Part shown: positions 1 to 7,606 of the stretch, in pieces
Position numbering within the stretch: the stretch's first letter is position 1
Layout of the letters: the number at the start of each line of letters is the position of its first letter
Assembly: GCA_021776195.1 (NCBI GenBank)
Contig: JAJFGK010000095.1
Span: 1-20,215 of the forward strand
Direction: 5' to 3'
From: Kiloniellaceae bacterium
GTDB lineage: Bacteria > Pseudomonadota > Alphaproteobacteria > Kiloniellales > Kiloniellaceae
Length of the DNA stretch: 20,215 nucleotides
Position numbers and translations under genes: made by a program
Notes under the pieces: model-generated
The model's input: only the letters and a program-made list of their open reading frames with translations
Told to the model about the DNA's origin: nothing
Databases searched by the model: none

Positions 1-564
1 GTCCCGTTCGGTCTCGAAGTCCGGCACCGGGGGCAGGTCGGTGGCATAGCGGTCGTCGCCGGCAAAGGCGCTGGGGTGGAACTGCTTGCCCCAAAGGTGC
101 GAGCCGCGGATGTACTCGACCGCGCCGCTCTCGGCGGTCACTTGGTCGAGGGCGAGCCAGAGGGTGCAGACCTGATCGCCCTCGACCGGCCAGTAGGGCA
201 GGTCGTGATGCCAGGGGGTCCGCTCGCTGGTGCCCGGCTCTTTCACCAGCAGTTGGTCGAAGAAAATGTTGATCTTGTCCGAGCCCATGAGGCGCCCGAC
301 GATCGCCGCCGCCGGCGCGGCCTCGACGAAGCGGCGGAAACCCGCGCGCCGGGGCCAGATAAAGGTATCGAAGAAGAATCGCCCCTCGCCGCCCTTCTCG
401 AGTTCCAGATGCAGCGGGCCGGGGTCGGCCATGGCCGCCTCGACTTCGGGCTGGAGGTGCTCGATCCAGGCCGGGTCGAAGAGCCCCTTCAGCAGGACGA
501 TACCGTCGCTCCGGTAGGCCGCGACCTCGGCGTCGGTGATGGCGCGCAGCGGCGTTTGCCTCAT
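1..564 (-). CDS. PhyH-family Fe(II)/2-oxoglutarate dioxygenase, C-terminus beyond window
   Basis: An open frame of 188 codons runs from an ATG at 564 off the left edge with no stop. The ATG overlaps the stop of the upstream ATPase gene as ATGA, so the two are translationally coupled. The product begins [20 protein letters not shown], the usual helix before a double-stranded beta-helix core. Around residues 117-126 it carries PWHHDLPYWP, where His119-x-Asp121 fits the iron-binding HxD pair. It continues with WLALDQV and SGAVEYIRGSH (residues 136-155), typical of phytanoyl-CoA dioxygenase (PhyH) and ectoine-hydroxylase-like proteins. The distal iron His and the 2-oxoglutarate Arg should lie in the missing part, since the family is usually about 260-300 residues. 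Known family role: oxygen-dependent hydroxylation of a small molecule with decarboxylation of 2-oxoglutarate. Position as the last visible gene of an amine-importer operon suggests that it hydroxylates the imported compound or its derivative; the substrate is not known. Confidence 0.88.
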   Translation of the reverse strand, partial: MRQTPLRAITDAEVAAYRSDGIVLLKGLFDPAWIEHLQPEVEAAMADPGPLHLELEKGGEGRFFFDTFIWPRRAGFRRFVEAAPAAAIVGRLMGSDKINIFFDQLLVKEPGTSERTPWHHDLPYWPVEGDQVCTLWLALDQVTAESGAVEYIRGSHLWGKQFHPSAFAGDDRYATDLPPVPDFETERD

Positions 565-1667
565 TGTGGCTCTTCCGGCGGCAACAGCACCACCGCCTCG
601 CGCGGCCACGAGAGCCAGACCGGGTCGTCGGCGGCGTGGCTGCCGTGCAGCAGCGGCATGATGTTGGTGCTGGCCACCGCCATGGGCGCCTCCAGGCCCT
701 CGACGCGGACCTGCAGATGGCTGCGGTCGCCGAGATAGGCCGCGGCGCCGATCCGTCCCTGAACCCGGTTGGGGCTGTCGCCGGGGTCCTCGCGGGTCGC
801 CACGATCTTCTCCGGGCGGATCGCGATCAGGACCGGCTCGCCGGGCTGAAAGGCGCGCTCGGGCTGGGCCTCGACCCGGCCGAAGGCGGCGGTATCGACC
901 GACACGATCGCACCGTCGGAGGCGCCGATGCGGCCATCGACGAAGTTCATCGTGCCGATGAAGTCGGCGACCTCGCGCGACTGGGGCCGTTCGTAGAGCT
1001 GTTCGGGCGTGTCGACCTGCAGCACCTTGCCCTGGGACATGACCGCGATGCGGTCGGCCATGGAGAGCGCTTCTTCCTGGTCGTGGGTGACGAAGACGAA
1101 GGTGATGCCGACCTCCTGCTGCAGGGCGCGCAGCTCGATCTGCATCTGCTCGCGCAGCTTCTTGTCGAGGGCGCCCAGGGGCTCGTCGAGCAGCAGCACC
1201 TTGGGCTGCTTGATCAGGGCCCGGGCCAGGGCGATGCGCTGGCGCTGGCCGCCCGAGAGCTGGTCCGAGCGCCGGTCGCCGAAGCCCTCCAGTTTGATCA
1301 GGGCCAGGGCCTCGTCGACTCGGCGGCGCAGCTCCTCCTTCGGCAACTTCTGCCGGCGCAGGCCGTAGGCCAGGTTCTCCCGCACGTTCAGGTGCGGAAA
1401 GATGGCATAGCTCTGGAACACCATGTTGACCGGGCGGTGGTTCGGCGGGACGATCGACATGGCCTGATCGTCGATGAAGATCTCGCCGGCGGTCGGCGTT
1501 TCGAACCCGGCGAGGAGGCGCAGCAGGGTGGTCTTGCCGCAGCCCGAGGGTCCGAGTAGGGCAAAGAATTCGCCCTCGCGGATATCCAGGCTGACCTCGT
1601 CGACGGCCCGGACCCGGTCGAAGAGCTTGCTGACCCCGCGCACCGCGATGAAGTTTTCCTTGGCCAT
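561..1667 (-). CDS. potA: Spermidine/putrescine-type ABC transporter ATPase (PotA-like)
   Basis: Cytoplasmic ATPase energising the Pot-type importer encoded just upstream. It shows Walker [10 protein letters not shown] near residues 39-47, a Q-loop in [10 protein letters not shown], the signature [15 protein letters not shown] near 137-151, Walker [13 protein letters not shown] and the H-loop VTHDQEEAL. After the nucleotide-binding domain comes a C-terminal region of about 130 residues of the TOBE type, including IAIRPEKI, usual in PotA/FbpC/UgpC proteins. I place the start at the ATG at 1667, because GGAG lies four bases upstream and the ATG overlaps the permease stop as TGATG. A GTG at 1670 would add one residue. 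The product is 368 residues, normal for PotA. The substrate group (polyamine, putrescine or a related amine) is inferred from the partner genes; ATPase sequence alone cannot separate polyamine, iron and other members. Confidence 0.93.
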   Translation of the reverse strand: MAKENFIAVRGVSKLFDRVRAVDEVSLDIREGEFFALLGPSGCGKTTLLRLLAGFETPTAGEIFIDDQAMSIVPPNHRPVNMVFQSYAIFPHLNVRENLAYGLRRQKLPKEELRRRVDEALALIKLEGFGDRRSDQLSGGQRQRIALARALIKQPKVLLLDEPLGALDKKLREQMQIELRALQQEVGITFVFVTHDQEEALSMADRIAVMSQGKVLQVDTPEQLYERPQSREVADFIGTMNFVDGRIGASDGAIVSVDTAAFGRVEAQPERAFQPGEPVLIAIRPEKIVATREDPGDSPNRVQGRIGAAAYLGDRSHLQVRVEGLEAPMAVASTNIMPLLHGSHAADDPVWLSWPREAVVLLPPEEPQ

Positions 1668-2488
1668 CACACTCCGATCTCGCTTTGCGGGCCGACCTTG
1701 GCGTTGCGCCGCCTAAGCCACTCGGCCAGGGCCACCACGATGGTCGAGACGATGATGATGCAGGCGCCCAGCGCCAGAACGTTGGGCAATTTTTGCGACA
1801 GGCGCAGCTGACTCCAGATGAAGAGCGGCAGAGTCGGCTCGCTGCCCTGGAGGAAAAAGGCGATGATGAACTCGTCGAAGGAAAGCGTGAAGGTCAGCAG
1901 CAGACTGGCGATGGTCCCGGGCAGGGAGAGCGGAAAGGTGATGCGCCAATAGGTCGACCAGGCGCTTTCGCCGAGGTCGAGCGAGGCCTCCTCCAGGCTT
2001 TTGTCGAAACCCTCCATGCGCGAGATCATGACCAGCATGGAAAAGGGTATGGCGATTAGGGTATGGCCCAGGCCGACCGTGACCAGCGACAGCCCGAGCC
2101 CCAGTTGGTTGACCAGAACCAGGAGGGCGATCCCCAGGATGATCCCCGGAATGACGAAGGGGACCATGATGAAGGCAATCACCGGACCGCTGCCCTTTAA
2201 TCGGTAGCGGGTCACGGCCTTGGCCGCCAGGGTGCCGAAGATCGTGCTGATCACGGCCACCGCGGTGGCCACCTTCAGCGAGTTGACCAGGGCATAGCGC
2301 AGGGCCTCCTCGGCCATCATGGCGCGGTACCATTCCAGGGTGAAGCCCTTCAGCGGGAAGGCGACATAGATCGAGTCGTTGAAGGAGAAGACCACCAGGA
2401 ACATCAAGGGCGCATAGAGAAAGATCAGGTAGAAGACGCCATAGCCGTAGAGCGCGTCGAAGCGCCACCTGCGGGCCAGGGCGGTCAT
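1667..2488 (-). CDS. potC: Spermidine/putrescine-type ABC transporter permease (PotC-like)
   Basis: Inner-membrane permease subunit with about six hydrophobic segments, the first being [20 protein letters not shown]. The cytoplasmic EAA loop that docks on the ATPase is visible as [12 protein letters not shown] followed by [28 protein letters not shown] after the first membrane segment is characteristic of PotC-like permeases. The open frame extends upstream to a GTG at 2524, but the ATG at 2488 overlaps the stop of the preceding permease as ATGA and gives a normal 273-residue protein starting [11 protein letters not shown], so I use it. It is third in the operon after the binding protein and permease B. 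The gene assignment is firm at family level; the exact amine carried is not. Confidence 0.93.
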   Translation of the reverse strand: MTALARRWRFDALYGYGVFYLIFLYAPLMFLVVFSFNDSIYVAFPLKGFTLEWYRAMMAEEALRYALVNSLKVATAVAVISTIFGTLAAKAVTRYRLKGSGPVIAFIMVPFVIPGIILGIALLVLVNQLGLGLSLVTVGLGHTLIAIPFSMLVMISRMEGFDKSLEEASLDLGESAWSTYWRITFPLSLPGTIASLLLTFTLSFDEFIIAFFLQGSEPTLPLFIWSQLRLSQKLPNVLALGACIIIVSTIVVALAEWLRRRNAKVGPQSEIGV

Positions 2489-3423
2489 GCCGTCGAACTC
2501 CGCAGCAGGCGGCGCGCCAGCCACAAGAAGAGACAGACCAGGAGCGCGATGGTGGCCATGGTGATGATCGCCAGGGCGGCGCCCATGGGCCAGTTGTTGG
2601 CCTTGCCGAACATTGATTGAATGATGTTGCCGATCATGATCCCGCTGGTGCCACCGACCAGCCGGGGGGTCACGTAGTCGCCCACCGTGGGAATGAAGAC
2701 GAAGAGAAAGGCGGCGACCACGCCAGGCAACGAGAGCGGCAGGGTGACGCCAATAAAGCGCGCCACCGGGCCGTCGCCCAGATCGGTCGCCGCCTCCAGC
2801 AGCGTGCGGTCGATCTTCTCCAGCGAGACATAGATCGGCAGGATGGCAAAGGCGGCCCAGGCGTGAGCCAGGGTGATCACCACCGAGAAGGGATTGTAGA
2901 GCAGGAAGGTGAGCGGCTCGTCGATCAGGCCCAGGTTCATCAGCCCGGAATTGATCACCCCGTTGTAACCCAGGGTGATCTTCCAGGAGAAGACCCGCAG
3001 CAGATAGCTGGTCCAGAAGGGCACGGTGATCAGAATCAGCCAGAGCATCTTGCCCCGCTGGATCCGGAAGGCCAGCAGATAGGCCAGGGGATAGGCGAGC
3101 AGGACCGTCGTGGCGGCCACGCAGAGCGAAATCAGGATCGACTTGCCGAGCAGCAGGGAGTAGATCACGCGGTCGAAGAAAGCGAGATAGTTCTTCGCCG
3201 TGAAATCGGGCCGGATGTCGATGTATTCCTGGGTCCAGAAACTGAGCGTGACCAGGATGCAGAGCGGCACCGCCATGAAGAGCACGACCACGACCAGGGT
3301 GGGCGACAGCAGGCTGTAACCGCGTAGTTGATCGCTGCGCCGATAGAGGTGAAGCAGCCGGTCCTTCAGGGAGAACTGCTCTCGCGACCGTTCCATCGGC
3401 AGGACGTCGAGCTGCTCCGTCAT
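2485..3423 (-). CDS. potB: Spermidine/putrescine-type ABC transporter permease (PotB-like)
   Basis: Inner-membrane permease of 312 residues with a cytoplasmic N-terminal stretch of about 35 residues before the first membrane segment (SLLSPTLVVVVLFMAVPLCI). The region FWTQEYIDIRPDFTAKNYLA after it and the phrase VPFWTSYLLRVFSWKITLG are typical of PotB. The EAA loop is LLEAATDLGDGP followed by VTLPLSLPGV, and PTVGDYVTPRLVGG is another family hallmark. It pairs with the PotC-like protein to form the membrane channel. The ATG at 3423 lies 117 bases after the binding-protein stop, and that spacer contains a strong GC hairpin (see 3471-3509). The 3' end overlaps the next gene as ATGA. The final residues are rich in Arg and Leu and are cytoplasmic. 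Confidence 0.94.
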   Translation of the reverse strand: MTEQLDVLPMERSREQFSLKDRLLHLYRRSDQLRGYSLLSPTLVVVVLFMAVPLCILVTLSFWTQEYIDIRPDFTAKNYLAFFDRVIYSLLLGKSILISLCVAATTVLLAYPLAYLLAFRIQRGKMLWLILITVPFWTSYLLRVFSWKITLGYNGVINSGLMNLGLIDEPLTFLLYNPFSVVITLAHAWAAFAILPIYVSLEKIDRTLLEAATDLGDGPVARFIGVTLPLSLPGVVAAFLFVFIPTVGDYVTPRLVGGTSGIMIGNIIQSMFGKANNWPMGAALAIITMATIALLVCLFLWLARRLLRSSTA

Positions 3424-3470
3424 GGCAGTCGTTTGGTCATGTCTGGCGATCTCCGCCCTCGAGCAGGGAC

Positions 3471-3509
3471 GCCGCCCCGGAGTGCCGCGGACGCAGGCTC
3501 CGGGGCGGC
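3471..3509 (-). promoter_or_regulatory. Intercistronic GC hairpin between binding protein and permease genes
   Basis: A perfect 12-bp inverted repeat, GCCGCCCCGGAG at 3471-3482 and CTCCGGGGCGGC at 3498-3509, encloses a 15-base loop. It lies in the 117-base spacer between the binding-protein stop (3541) and the permease start (3423). No run of T follows it in the direction of transcription, so it is not a standard intrinsic terminator. Hairpins in this position are known to protect the 3' end of the binding-protein message and reduce downstream expression, as in malE-malF; that role here is inferred from position. Confidence 0.7.
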
Positions 3510-3540
3510 ATCGAGACCTTCCGGCTTCGCGGCCGAGGCA

Positions 3541-4686
3541 TTACAGGCCGGCCTTGACCTCTTCGTACATGGCCTGCAGTTCCGGCTCGTTCTGAATCGT
3601 CGCCTGGAAGATGCCCGAGGCAATGTAGTTCGGGATGTCGCCCGGCGGCAGGCCGCGCTTGCTCAACTCCTCGGGCGAGATCGCGTCGAAGGCTTTGATG
3701 TTCGAGTGGCCCATGCCGAACTCTTCGATCCAGTGCGCGCCGGCGGAGGGCGCGAGATAGGCGTCGATCAGGTCGTAGGCCCGCTCTTCCATCTCTGGTG
3801 AAACCCAGGTCGAGAGCACCAGCCCGCAGGTCCAGGTCATGGAGCCTTCCTTGGGCTTCATGAAGGCAACCTCCAGGCCCTGCTTGCCGAGCCGGGTCGG
3901 GGTGTCGTTCCAGGAGGCCGCCGCGACCAGTTCGCCGGAGGCCAGGCCCTGTTCCCAGGAGGTCACGTCGTTGGTGTAGAAGCGCAGCATGTCGCGCTGC
4001 TCGCGCATCAGCTCGCGCACCTTCTCGACCTCGTCCTTGGTCATGTTGAAGGGATCCTTGGCACCGGCATAGATCGCCGCCACCATGACCCCGTCGATCA
4101 GGCTGTCGATCATCGAGAGCCGGCCGGCATACTTGGGATCCCAGAGAATACCCCAGGAGTGCTTGTCCTCGGGGATGTACTCCGGCGCCAGGTCGGTGCG
4201 GAAGGTCACAGAGGTCAGGCCCCACCAGGCCGTGACCATCATGCGGTCCTCGCCGATGAAGGTATCGGGCACGGTCTTCAGCACGTCGATGACGTCGCCC
4301 CAGTTGGACAGACGATCGGTGTTGATCGGCTTGATGAAGCCGAGATCGGTCCACTTCTTGACCTTGTAGGAACAAGGCATGGCGACATCCGGATGGAAGC
4401 CGGCGCGGATCTTGGCCTCGGCCTCTTCCTCGTCGCCCCAGAGCGAGAAGTTCGGCGAGGTGCCGTGCTTGTCGATATAGGCCTGATGCATCTCCGGCGG
4501 CTCGTAGCCGCCCCAGGTGTACATGGTCGGGTGGTCCTCCGCGGCCGCCCGCGCCCGGCGCGGCGCGTGGGGCATCATCACGGTGGCCAGGCCGACCGAG
4601 GCCAAACCGAGGCTGAACTGGCGGCGCGTCAAGCGGCCCATCTTCATGTCGTCGATGAACTTGGCGACGTCTTTCTTGGATTCCAT
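3541..4686 (-). CDS. potD: Tat-exported spermidine/putrescine-type substrate-binding protein (PotD-like)
   Basis: Periplasmic binding protein of 381 residues for the Pot-type importer. The N-terminus has a twin-arginine signal: RLTRRQFSLGLASVGLA at residues 18-34 with Arg21-Arg22, then a hydrophobic stretch and an ARAAAED cleavage region near residues 45-51. The mature protein starts with MYTWGGYEPPEM, the usual first strand of PotD-like proteins, and contains the extracellular solute-binding fold of about 330 residues (WGILWDPKYAGRLSM, YTNDVTSWEQGLASGE). The open frame extends upstream to 4821, but GAGGAG sits five bases before the ATG at 4686, which fixes the start. It is the first gene of the operon and is divergent from the ligase gene. 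Use of Tat rather than Sec implies that the protein folds in the cytoplasm before export. Ligand identity among polyamines and other small amines is unresolved. Confidence 0.94.
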   Translation of the reverse strand: MESKKDVAKFIDDMKMGRLTRRQFSLGLASVGLATVMMPHAPRRARAAAEDHPTMYTWGGYEPPEMHQAYIDKHGTSPNFSLWGDEEEAEAKIRAGFHPDVAMPCSYKVKKWTDLGFIKPINTDRLSNWGDVIDVLKTVPDTFIGEDRMMVTAWWGLTSVTFRTDLAPEYIPEDKHSWGILWDPKYAGRLSMIDSLIDGVMVAAIYAGAKDPFNMTKDEVEKVRELMREQRDMLRFYTNDVTSWEQGLASGELVAAASWNDTPTRLGKQGLEVAFMKPKEGSMTWTCGLVLSTWVSPEMEERAYDLIDAYLAPSAGAHWIEEFGMGHSNIKAFDAISPEELSKRGLPPGDIPNYIASGIFQATIQNEPELQAMYEEVKAGL

Positions 4687-4732
4687 GGTCACTCCTCCCT
4701 CGTCGTTTTGTTGATTATCGGCGGTGACGGTC

Positions 4733-4747
4733 TTGCCGAAACGGCAA
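4733..4747. promoter_or_regulatory. Palindrome TTGCCG-AAA-CGGCAA, candidate operator
   Basis: Perfect 6-bp arms around a 3-base centre, located in the leader of the Pot operon, between the proposed start of transcription and the ribosome binding site. It could be an operator or a small RNA hairpin. No regulator gene lies in the window to pair with it. Confidence 0.4.
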
Positions 4748-4781
4748 AGACGATCCCGCACTTTTGCAGACTTGCGTCCCT

Positions 4782-4817
4782 GGACCATTATAGGACCAAC
4801 TGCGGGCGGGGCGTCAA
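4782..4817 (-). promoter_or_regulatory. Candidate minus-strand promoter for the Pot operon
   Basis: Read on the minus strand, a perfect TATAAT -10 box lies at 4792-4787. A TTGACG -35-like hexamer lies at 4817-4812, giving a 19-base spacer, longer than ideal for the housekeeping sigma factor. The -10 box is flanked by two GGACC direct repeats (4782-4786 and 4793-4797) exactly 11 bp apart, about one helical turn. Transcription would begin near 4780, with a leader of about 95 bases. The consensus match is seen; promoter activity is inference. Confidence 0.5.
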
Positions 4818-4825
4818 TCAACCCC

Positions 4826-4839
4826 TGACCGCCGGGTCA
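4826..4839. promoter_or_regulatory. Palindrome TGACC-GCCG-GGTCA, candidate operator
   Basis: Perfect 5-bp arms around four bases, 50 bp upstream of the ligase start and just upstream of the proposed minus-strand -35 hexamer. A regulator bound here could affect both divergent operons. It does not match the NtrC half-site pattern I know (TGCACC/GGTGCA), so I name no regulator. Confidence 0.4.
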
Positions 4840-4888
4840 ACAAAGTCATTCGCCGCCAAGGCGACGGTAAAGCGGGAGACAGGGTACA

Positions 4889-6256
4889 GTGACGACGGAC
4901 AATCCCTTTGCTGACTGCGCGACGGCCGAGGCCGCCATCGCCGCGCTGGAACGAACCGGGACCGAGATGGTGCGGCTGGGCATCTTCGACGTCGATGCGA
5001 TCCTCCGGGAAAAGGCGGTGACACGGGCCAAGGCGGCCAAGCTCCTGACCCAGGGCTACGCCTTTTGCAACGTGCTCTACGATTGGGATATCGGCGAAGA
5101 ACCCTATGGCGGTGGCGCCTTTCCCGACGAGGCCGCGGCGATCGACCCGGCCAGCGGGCGCACCTATCCCTTCGCCGACAAGACCGCGCTCTTTCTGGCC
5201 GACTTCGAAGGCCCCAACGCCGCGCGCTCGCCGCGCCATCTCGCCAGACAGCAGATCGAACGCGCCGCGGCGATGGGTCTGGGCGTGCGCGCCGCCTTCG
5301 AGTACGAGTTCTTCCTGTTTCAGGAAACGCCCGAGAGCCTGCGCGAGAAGAACTACCGCGACCTGCGCTCCTACGCCCCCGGCAACCGCACCTATTCGGC
5401 CCTCACCATGGCGCTTTGCGGCGAGACCCTGGCCGGGCTGAGCGACTGCTTGGCGACCGCCGGCATCGCCCTGGATTCAATCCACACCGAGCTGGGACCG
5501 GGCTGTTTCGAGGCGCCCCTGGCGGTCGGCGAGGGATTGGCCGCCGCCGACAACGCCGCGCTCTTCAAGACCCTGGCCAAGGCCTGGGCCCTGCGCCAGG
5601 GCCTGATGGCCTGCTTCATGGCCAAGTGGTCGAACGACTGGCCCGGCCAGTCCGGCCACCTGCACCTGTCGCTCTACCGGCTCGACAGCGGCGCGCCGGT
5701 CTTCGGCGATCCGGCGAAAGAGGCCGAGACCATGCCCGACCCGGCCATGGGCCACTTCATCGGCGGCCTGATGGCGCACCTGCCGGACTTCCTGGTCATG
5801 AGCGCCCATACCGCCAACGCCTATCGCCGGTTGGTGCCGGGCGCCTGGGCCCCGATCCATGCCTCCTGGGGGGTGCAGAACCGCTCCTGCGCCGTCCGCG
5901 CCATCCCGCGGCCGACCGACGCGGCCCGCGTCGAGTACCGGGTCCCCGCCGCCGACGCCAATCCCTACCTGGCCCTGGCCGCCTGCCTGGGCGCGGGTCT
6001 CAGCGGGTTGGAGGAGAAGACCGCGCCGCCCGCGCCGGAGACCGGCGATGCCTACAGCGCCGCCATTGCCCCCCAACAACGCTTCCCCCGGACCCTCCTG
6101 GAGGCCGCCGAACGCTTCCAGGGCAGTGCCAAGGCCCGGTCGCTATTCGGCGATAGCTTCGTCGACTGGTTCGCCGAGACCCGCGCCCACGAGGACCGGG
6201 TGTTCCGCGGCCACGTCGCCGACCTCGACCGGCGGCGCTATTTCGAGGCACTTTAG
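4889..6256 (+). CDS. Glutamine-synthetase-like glutamate-amine ligase
   Basis: A 455-residue member of the glutamine synthetase superfamily, beginning at GTG 4889 with AGGG four bases upstream. The N-terminal beta-grasp region includes RLGIFDVDAILREKAV (29-44). The catalytic domain shows FEYEFFLF (137-144, metal Glu138 and Glu140), HTELGPGCFE (199-208), the GQSGHLHLSL histidine motif (253-262), NAYRRLVPGAW (310-320), NRSCAVRAIP (331-340) and RVEYRVPAADANPYL (347-361). All main active-site elements seem intact. Known relatives ligate glutamate to ammonia, putrescine (PuuA), methylamine or other amines using ATP. Placement back to back with a Pot-type amine importer favours a gamma-glutamyl-amine synthetase over true glutamine synthesis, and no GlnB/NtrBC gene is nearby. 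However, PuuB, PuuC and PuuD are absent from the window, so the classical Puu route is not shown. A small cupin follows 24 bases downstream. Confidence 0.9.
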   Translation: MTTDNPFADCATAEAAIAALERTGTEMVRLGIFDVDAILREKAVTRAKAAKLLTQGYAFCNVLYDWDIGEEPYGGGAFPDEAAAIDPASGRTYPFADKTALFLADFEGPNAARSPRHLARQQIERAAAMGLGVRAAFEYEFFLFQETPESLREKNYRDLRSYAPGNRTYSALTMALCGETLAGLSDCLATAGIALDSIHTELGPGCFEAPLAVGEGLAAADNAALFKTLAKAWALRQGLMACFMAKWSNDWPGQSGHLHLSLYRLDSGAPVFGDPAKEAETMPDPAMGHFIGGLMAHLPDFLVMSAHTANAYRRLVPGAWAPIHASWGVQNRSCAVRAIPRPTDAARVEYRVPAADANPYLALAACLGAGLSGLEEKTAPPAPETGDAYSAAIAPQQRFPRTLLEAAERFQGSAKARSLFGDSFVDWFAETRAHEDRVFRGHVADLDRRRYFEAL

Positions 6257-6267
6257 AAGACCCCCAT

Positions 6268-6274
6268 GGAGGAG
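6268..6274 (+). promoter_or_regulatory. Shine-Dalgarno sequence deciding the cupin start
   Basis: GGAGGAG is placed six bases before the ATG at 6281. An in-frame ATG at 6266 partly overlaps this site, so a longer protein would have to be started without it. Confidence 0.8.
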
Positions 6275-6280
6275 AACACG

Positions 6281-6673
6281 ATGATCAAGGCTGTCGATAT
6301 TCAAGAGGTGTTGGCGACCCTGCCGTTCCTGGAGGGTCGCGGCGAGGAGACCGAGGCCGAGGCCGGCGCCGCCTTCGCCGAACTGGCGCCGCTCGGCGAG
6401 GGCGGCGTATTCGCCGGCAGTTTCGCCGGCGAGAGCCCCTGGGAGCGTCACACCAAGGGCGACGAGCTGGTTCATATTCTGGCCGGCGCGACGACGATTA
6501 CCATCATGACCGACGACGGGCCGCAGAGCCTGGAGATGACCGCCGGCATGATGACCGTCGTGCCCCAGGGCCTGTGGCATCGCTTTCACGCGCCCGACAG
6601 CGTCACCGTCATGACCGTCACGCCGCAACCCACCGACCACACTTTCGCCGAGGATCCGAGGACGGCCGAGTAA
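6281..6673 (+). CDS. Small single-domain cupin protein
   Basis: A 130-residue protein starting MIKAVDIQEV. It has one beta-barrel cupin core: motif 1 is PWERHTKGDELVHILAG (53-69), with His57, Glu62 and His65 as possible metal ligands. Motif 2 is MMTVVPQGLWHRFHAPD (90-106), with His100. The domain fills nearly the whole protein, so it is a Cupin_2-type stand-alone protein. Such proteins may be dioxygenases, isomerases or ligand sensors, and the sequence does not say which. It follows the glutamate-amine ligase by 24 bases with its own strong ribosome binding site, so it is very likely co-transcribed and may act on the ligase product or protect it. Its stop is seven bases from the stop of the convergent EamA gene, leaving no room for a separate terminator. 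Confidence 0.85.
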   Translation: MIKAVDIQEVLATLPFLEGRGEETEAEAGAAFAELAPLGEGGVFAGSFAGESPWERHTKGDELVHILAGATTITIMTDDGPQSLEMTAGMMTVVPQGLWHRFHAPDSVTVMTVTPQPTDHTFAEDPRTAE

Positions 6674-6680
6674 CCCGCCG

Positions 6681-7550
6681 CTATTTCTCCCGCGCCCGCC
6701 GCGCGAGCTGCGCCTCGCGGTGGGTAATATAGACGGTGGACACGAAGATCACCGCGCCGCCGAGCCAGATCCAGACCGTCGGGATCTCGTCGAACAGCAG
6801 GAAACCGGCCAGGGCGATCAGCGGCAGCTTGATGAATTCCAGCGGCTGCAGCTGGGTGATCTCGGCAATGGAAAAAGCCCGGGTCCAACAGACGTGACCG
6901 AGGGTCCCGGCGGCGGCCAGCAGGAAGAGCCAGCCGAGGGTGGTAAGGCTCGGCCAGTCCCAGACGAAGAGCGCCGGGATCAGGGACAGCGGCGACTGCA
7001 TCAGGACCATCCAGACGACGATGGCCTCGGGTCGCTCGGTGGCCGTCAGGGTCTTCACGATCAGCGCCGTGCAGGCGATCAGCGCCGCGTTGAAGAGCGT
7101 CAGGCCGGCGCCCAGGGACAGACTCTCGAAGCCCGGGCGCAGAATGATCAGGGTGCCGGCGAAACCGACGACAAGCGCCACCACCCGCCGGGCGCGGATC
7201 ACCTCGCCCAACACCAGAACGGCACCCAGAGTGGCGAAAAGAGGCGCGGTGAAGTTCAGCGCCGTGGCTTCCGAGAGCGGGATCAGGGTGATCGCGGTGA
7301 AGCCCGCGGCCATGGCGACGGTGTTGATCCCGGCGCGCAGCCAATAGAGCCCCATGCGCCGGCTTTTCAGCGCGCCCAGCCCCTGACGCCAGAGCCACGG
7401 CCCCATGATGACCAGCGCCAGCAGGTTGCGAAAGAAGACCACCACCAAGGGATGGACCTGCTCCGCCGAAAGCCGGATGAAAACCCCCATGGAGGCAAAG
7501 AAAAACATGCCGGCCAGCATCAGCACCGCCGCCTTGACCGGCAGCGTCAT
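6681..7550 (-). CDS. EamA-family (DMT) small-molecule transporter
   Basis: An inner-membrane protein of 289 residues with two EamA repeats and about ten hydrophobic segments. The first begins LPVKAAVLMLAGMFFFASMG, with the typical FIRLSAEQVHPLVVVFFRNL after it. EATALNFTAPLFATLGAVL is the conserved end of the first repeat. ITQLQPLEFIKLPLIALAGF and FDEIPTVWIWLGGAVIFVS mark the second. Family members export amino acids, amines or metabolites, or import small organics, by proton or substrate gradients. I chose the ATG at 7550, preceded by GGCGG, because the extra 18 residues from a GTG at 7604 are Gly/Pro-rich and unlike the family. That GTG is only two bases after the amine oxidase stop, so coupling from it cannot be excluded. 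It lies downstream of the copper amine oxidase in the same direction and may carry its substrate or product. Confidence 0.88.
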   Translation of the reverse strand: MTLPVKAAVLMLAGMFFFASMGVFIRLSAEQVHPLVVVFFRNLLALVIMGPWLWRQGLGALKSRRMGLYWLRAGINTVAMAAGFTAITLIPLSEATALNFTAPLFATLGAVLVLGEVIRARRVVALVVGFAGTLIILRPGFESLSLGAGLTLFNAALIACTALIVKTLTATERPEAIVVWMVLMQSPLSLIPALFVWDWPSLTTLGWLFLLAAAGTLGHVCWTRAFSIAEITQLQPLEFIKLPLIALAGFLLFDEIPTVWIWLGGAVIFVSTVYITHREAQLARRAREK

Positions 7551-7606
7551 TCCGCCGGGACCGCCGGGTCCAAAAATCCGGCCGGCCGGCCCGGGATGCT
7601 CCACGC

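Larger units (their letters stand above)
4687..4888. promoter_or_regulatory. Divergent control region between Pot operon and ligase operon
   Basis: This 202-base non-coding region separates two head-to-head genes and must hold both promoters. It contains the Shine-Dalgarno sequence of the binding-protein gene (minus strand, 4692-4701), a probable minus-strand -10 box and two short palindromes, listed separately. A purine-rich stretch (GGGAGACAGGG, 4874-4884) precedes the GTG start of the ligase. I could not find a convincing plus-strand -35/-10 pair. No small gene is supported here. Confidence 0.6.

Noticed and set aside
3471..3509. Hairpin as an intrinsic terminator of the Pot operon
   Set aside because: No T-run follows on the transcribed strand, and three further transporter genes needed for function lie downstream.
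4687..4821. 45-residue N-terminal extension of the Pot binding protein
   Set aside because: A strong ribosome site lies five bases before the ATG at 4686, and the extension would displace the Tat signal.
4889..6256. Housekeeping glutamine synthetase (GlnA)
   Set aside because: The N-terminal region and context with an amine importer and cupin differ from GlnA, and no GlnB or NtrB/NtrC neighbours are seen. Ammonia as substrate still cannot be excluded.
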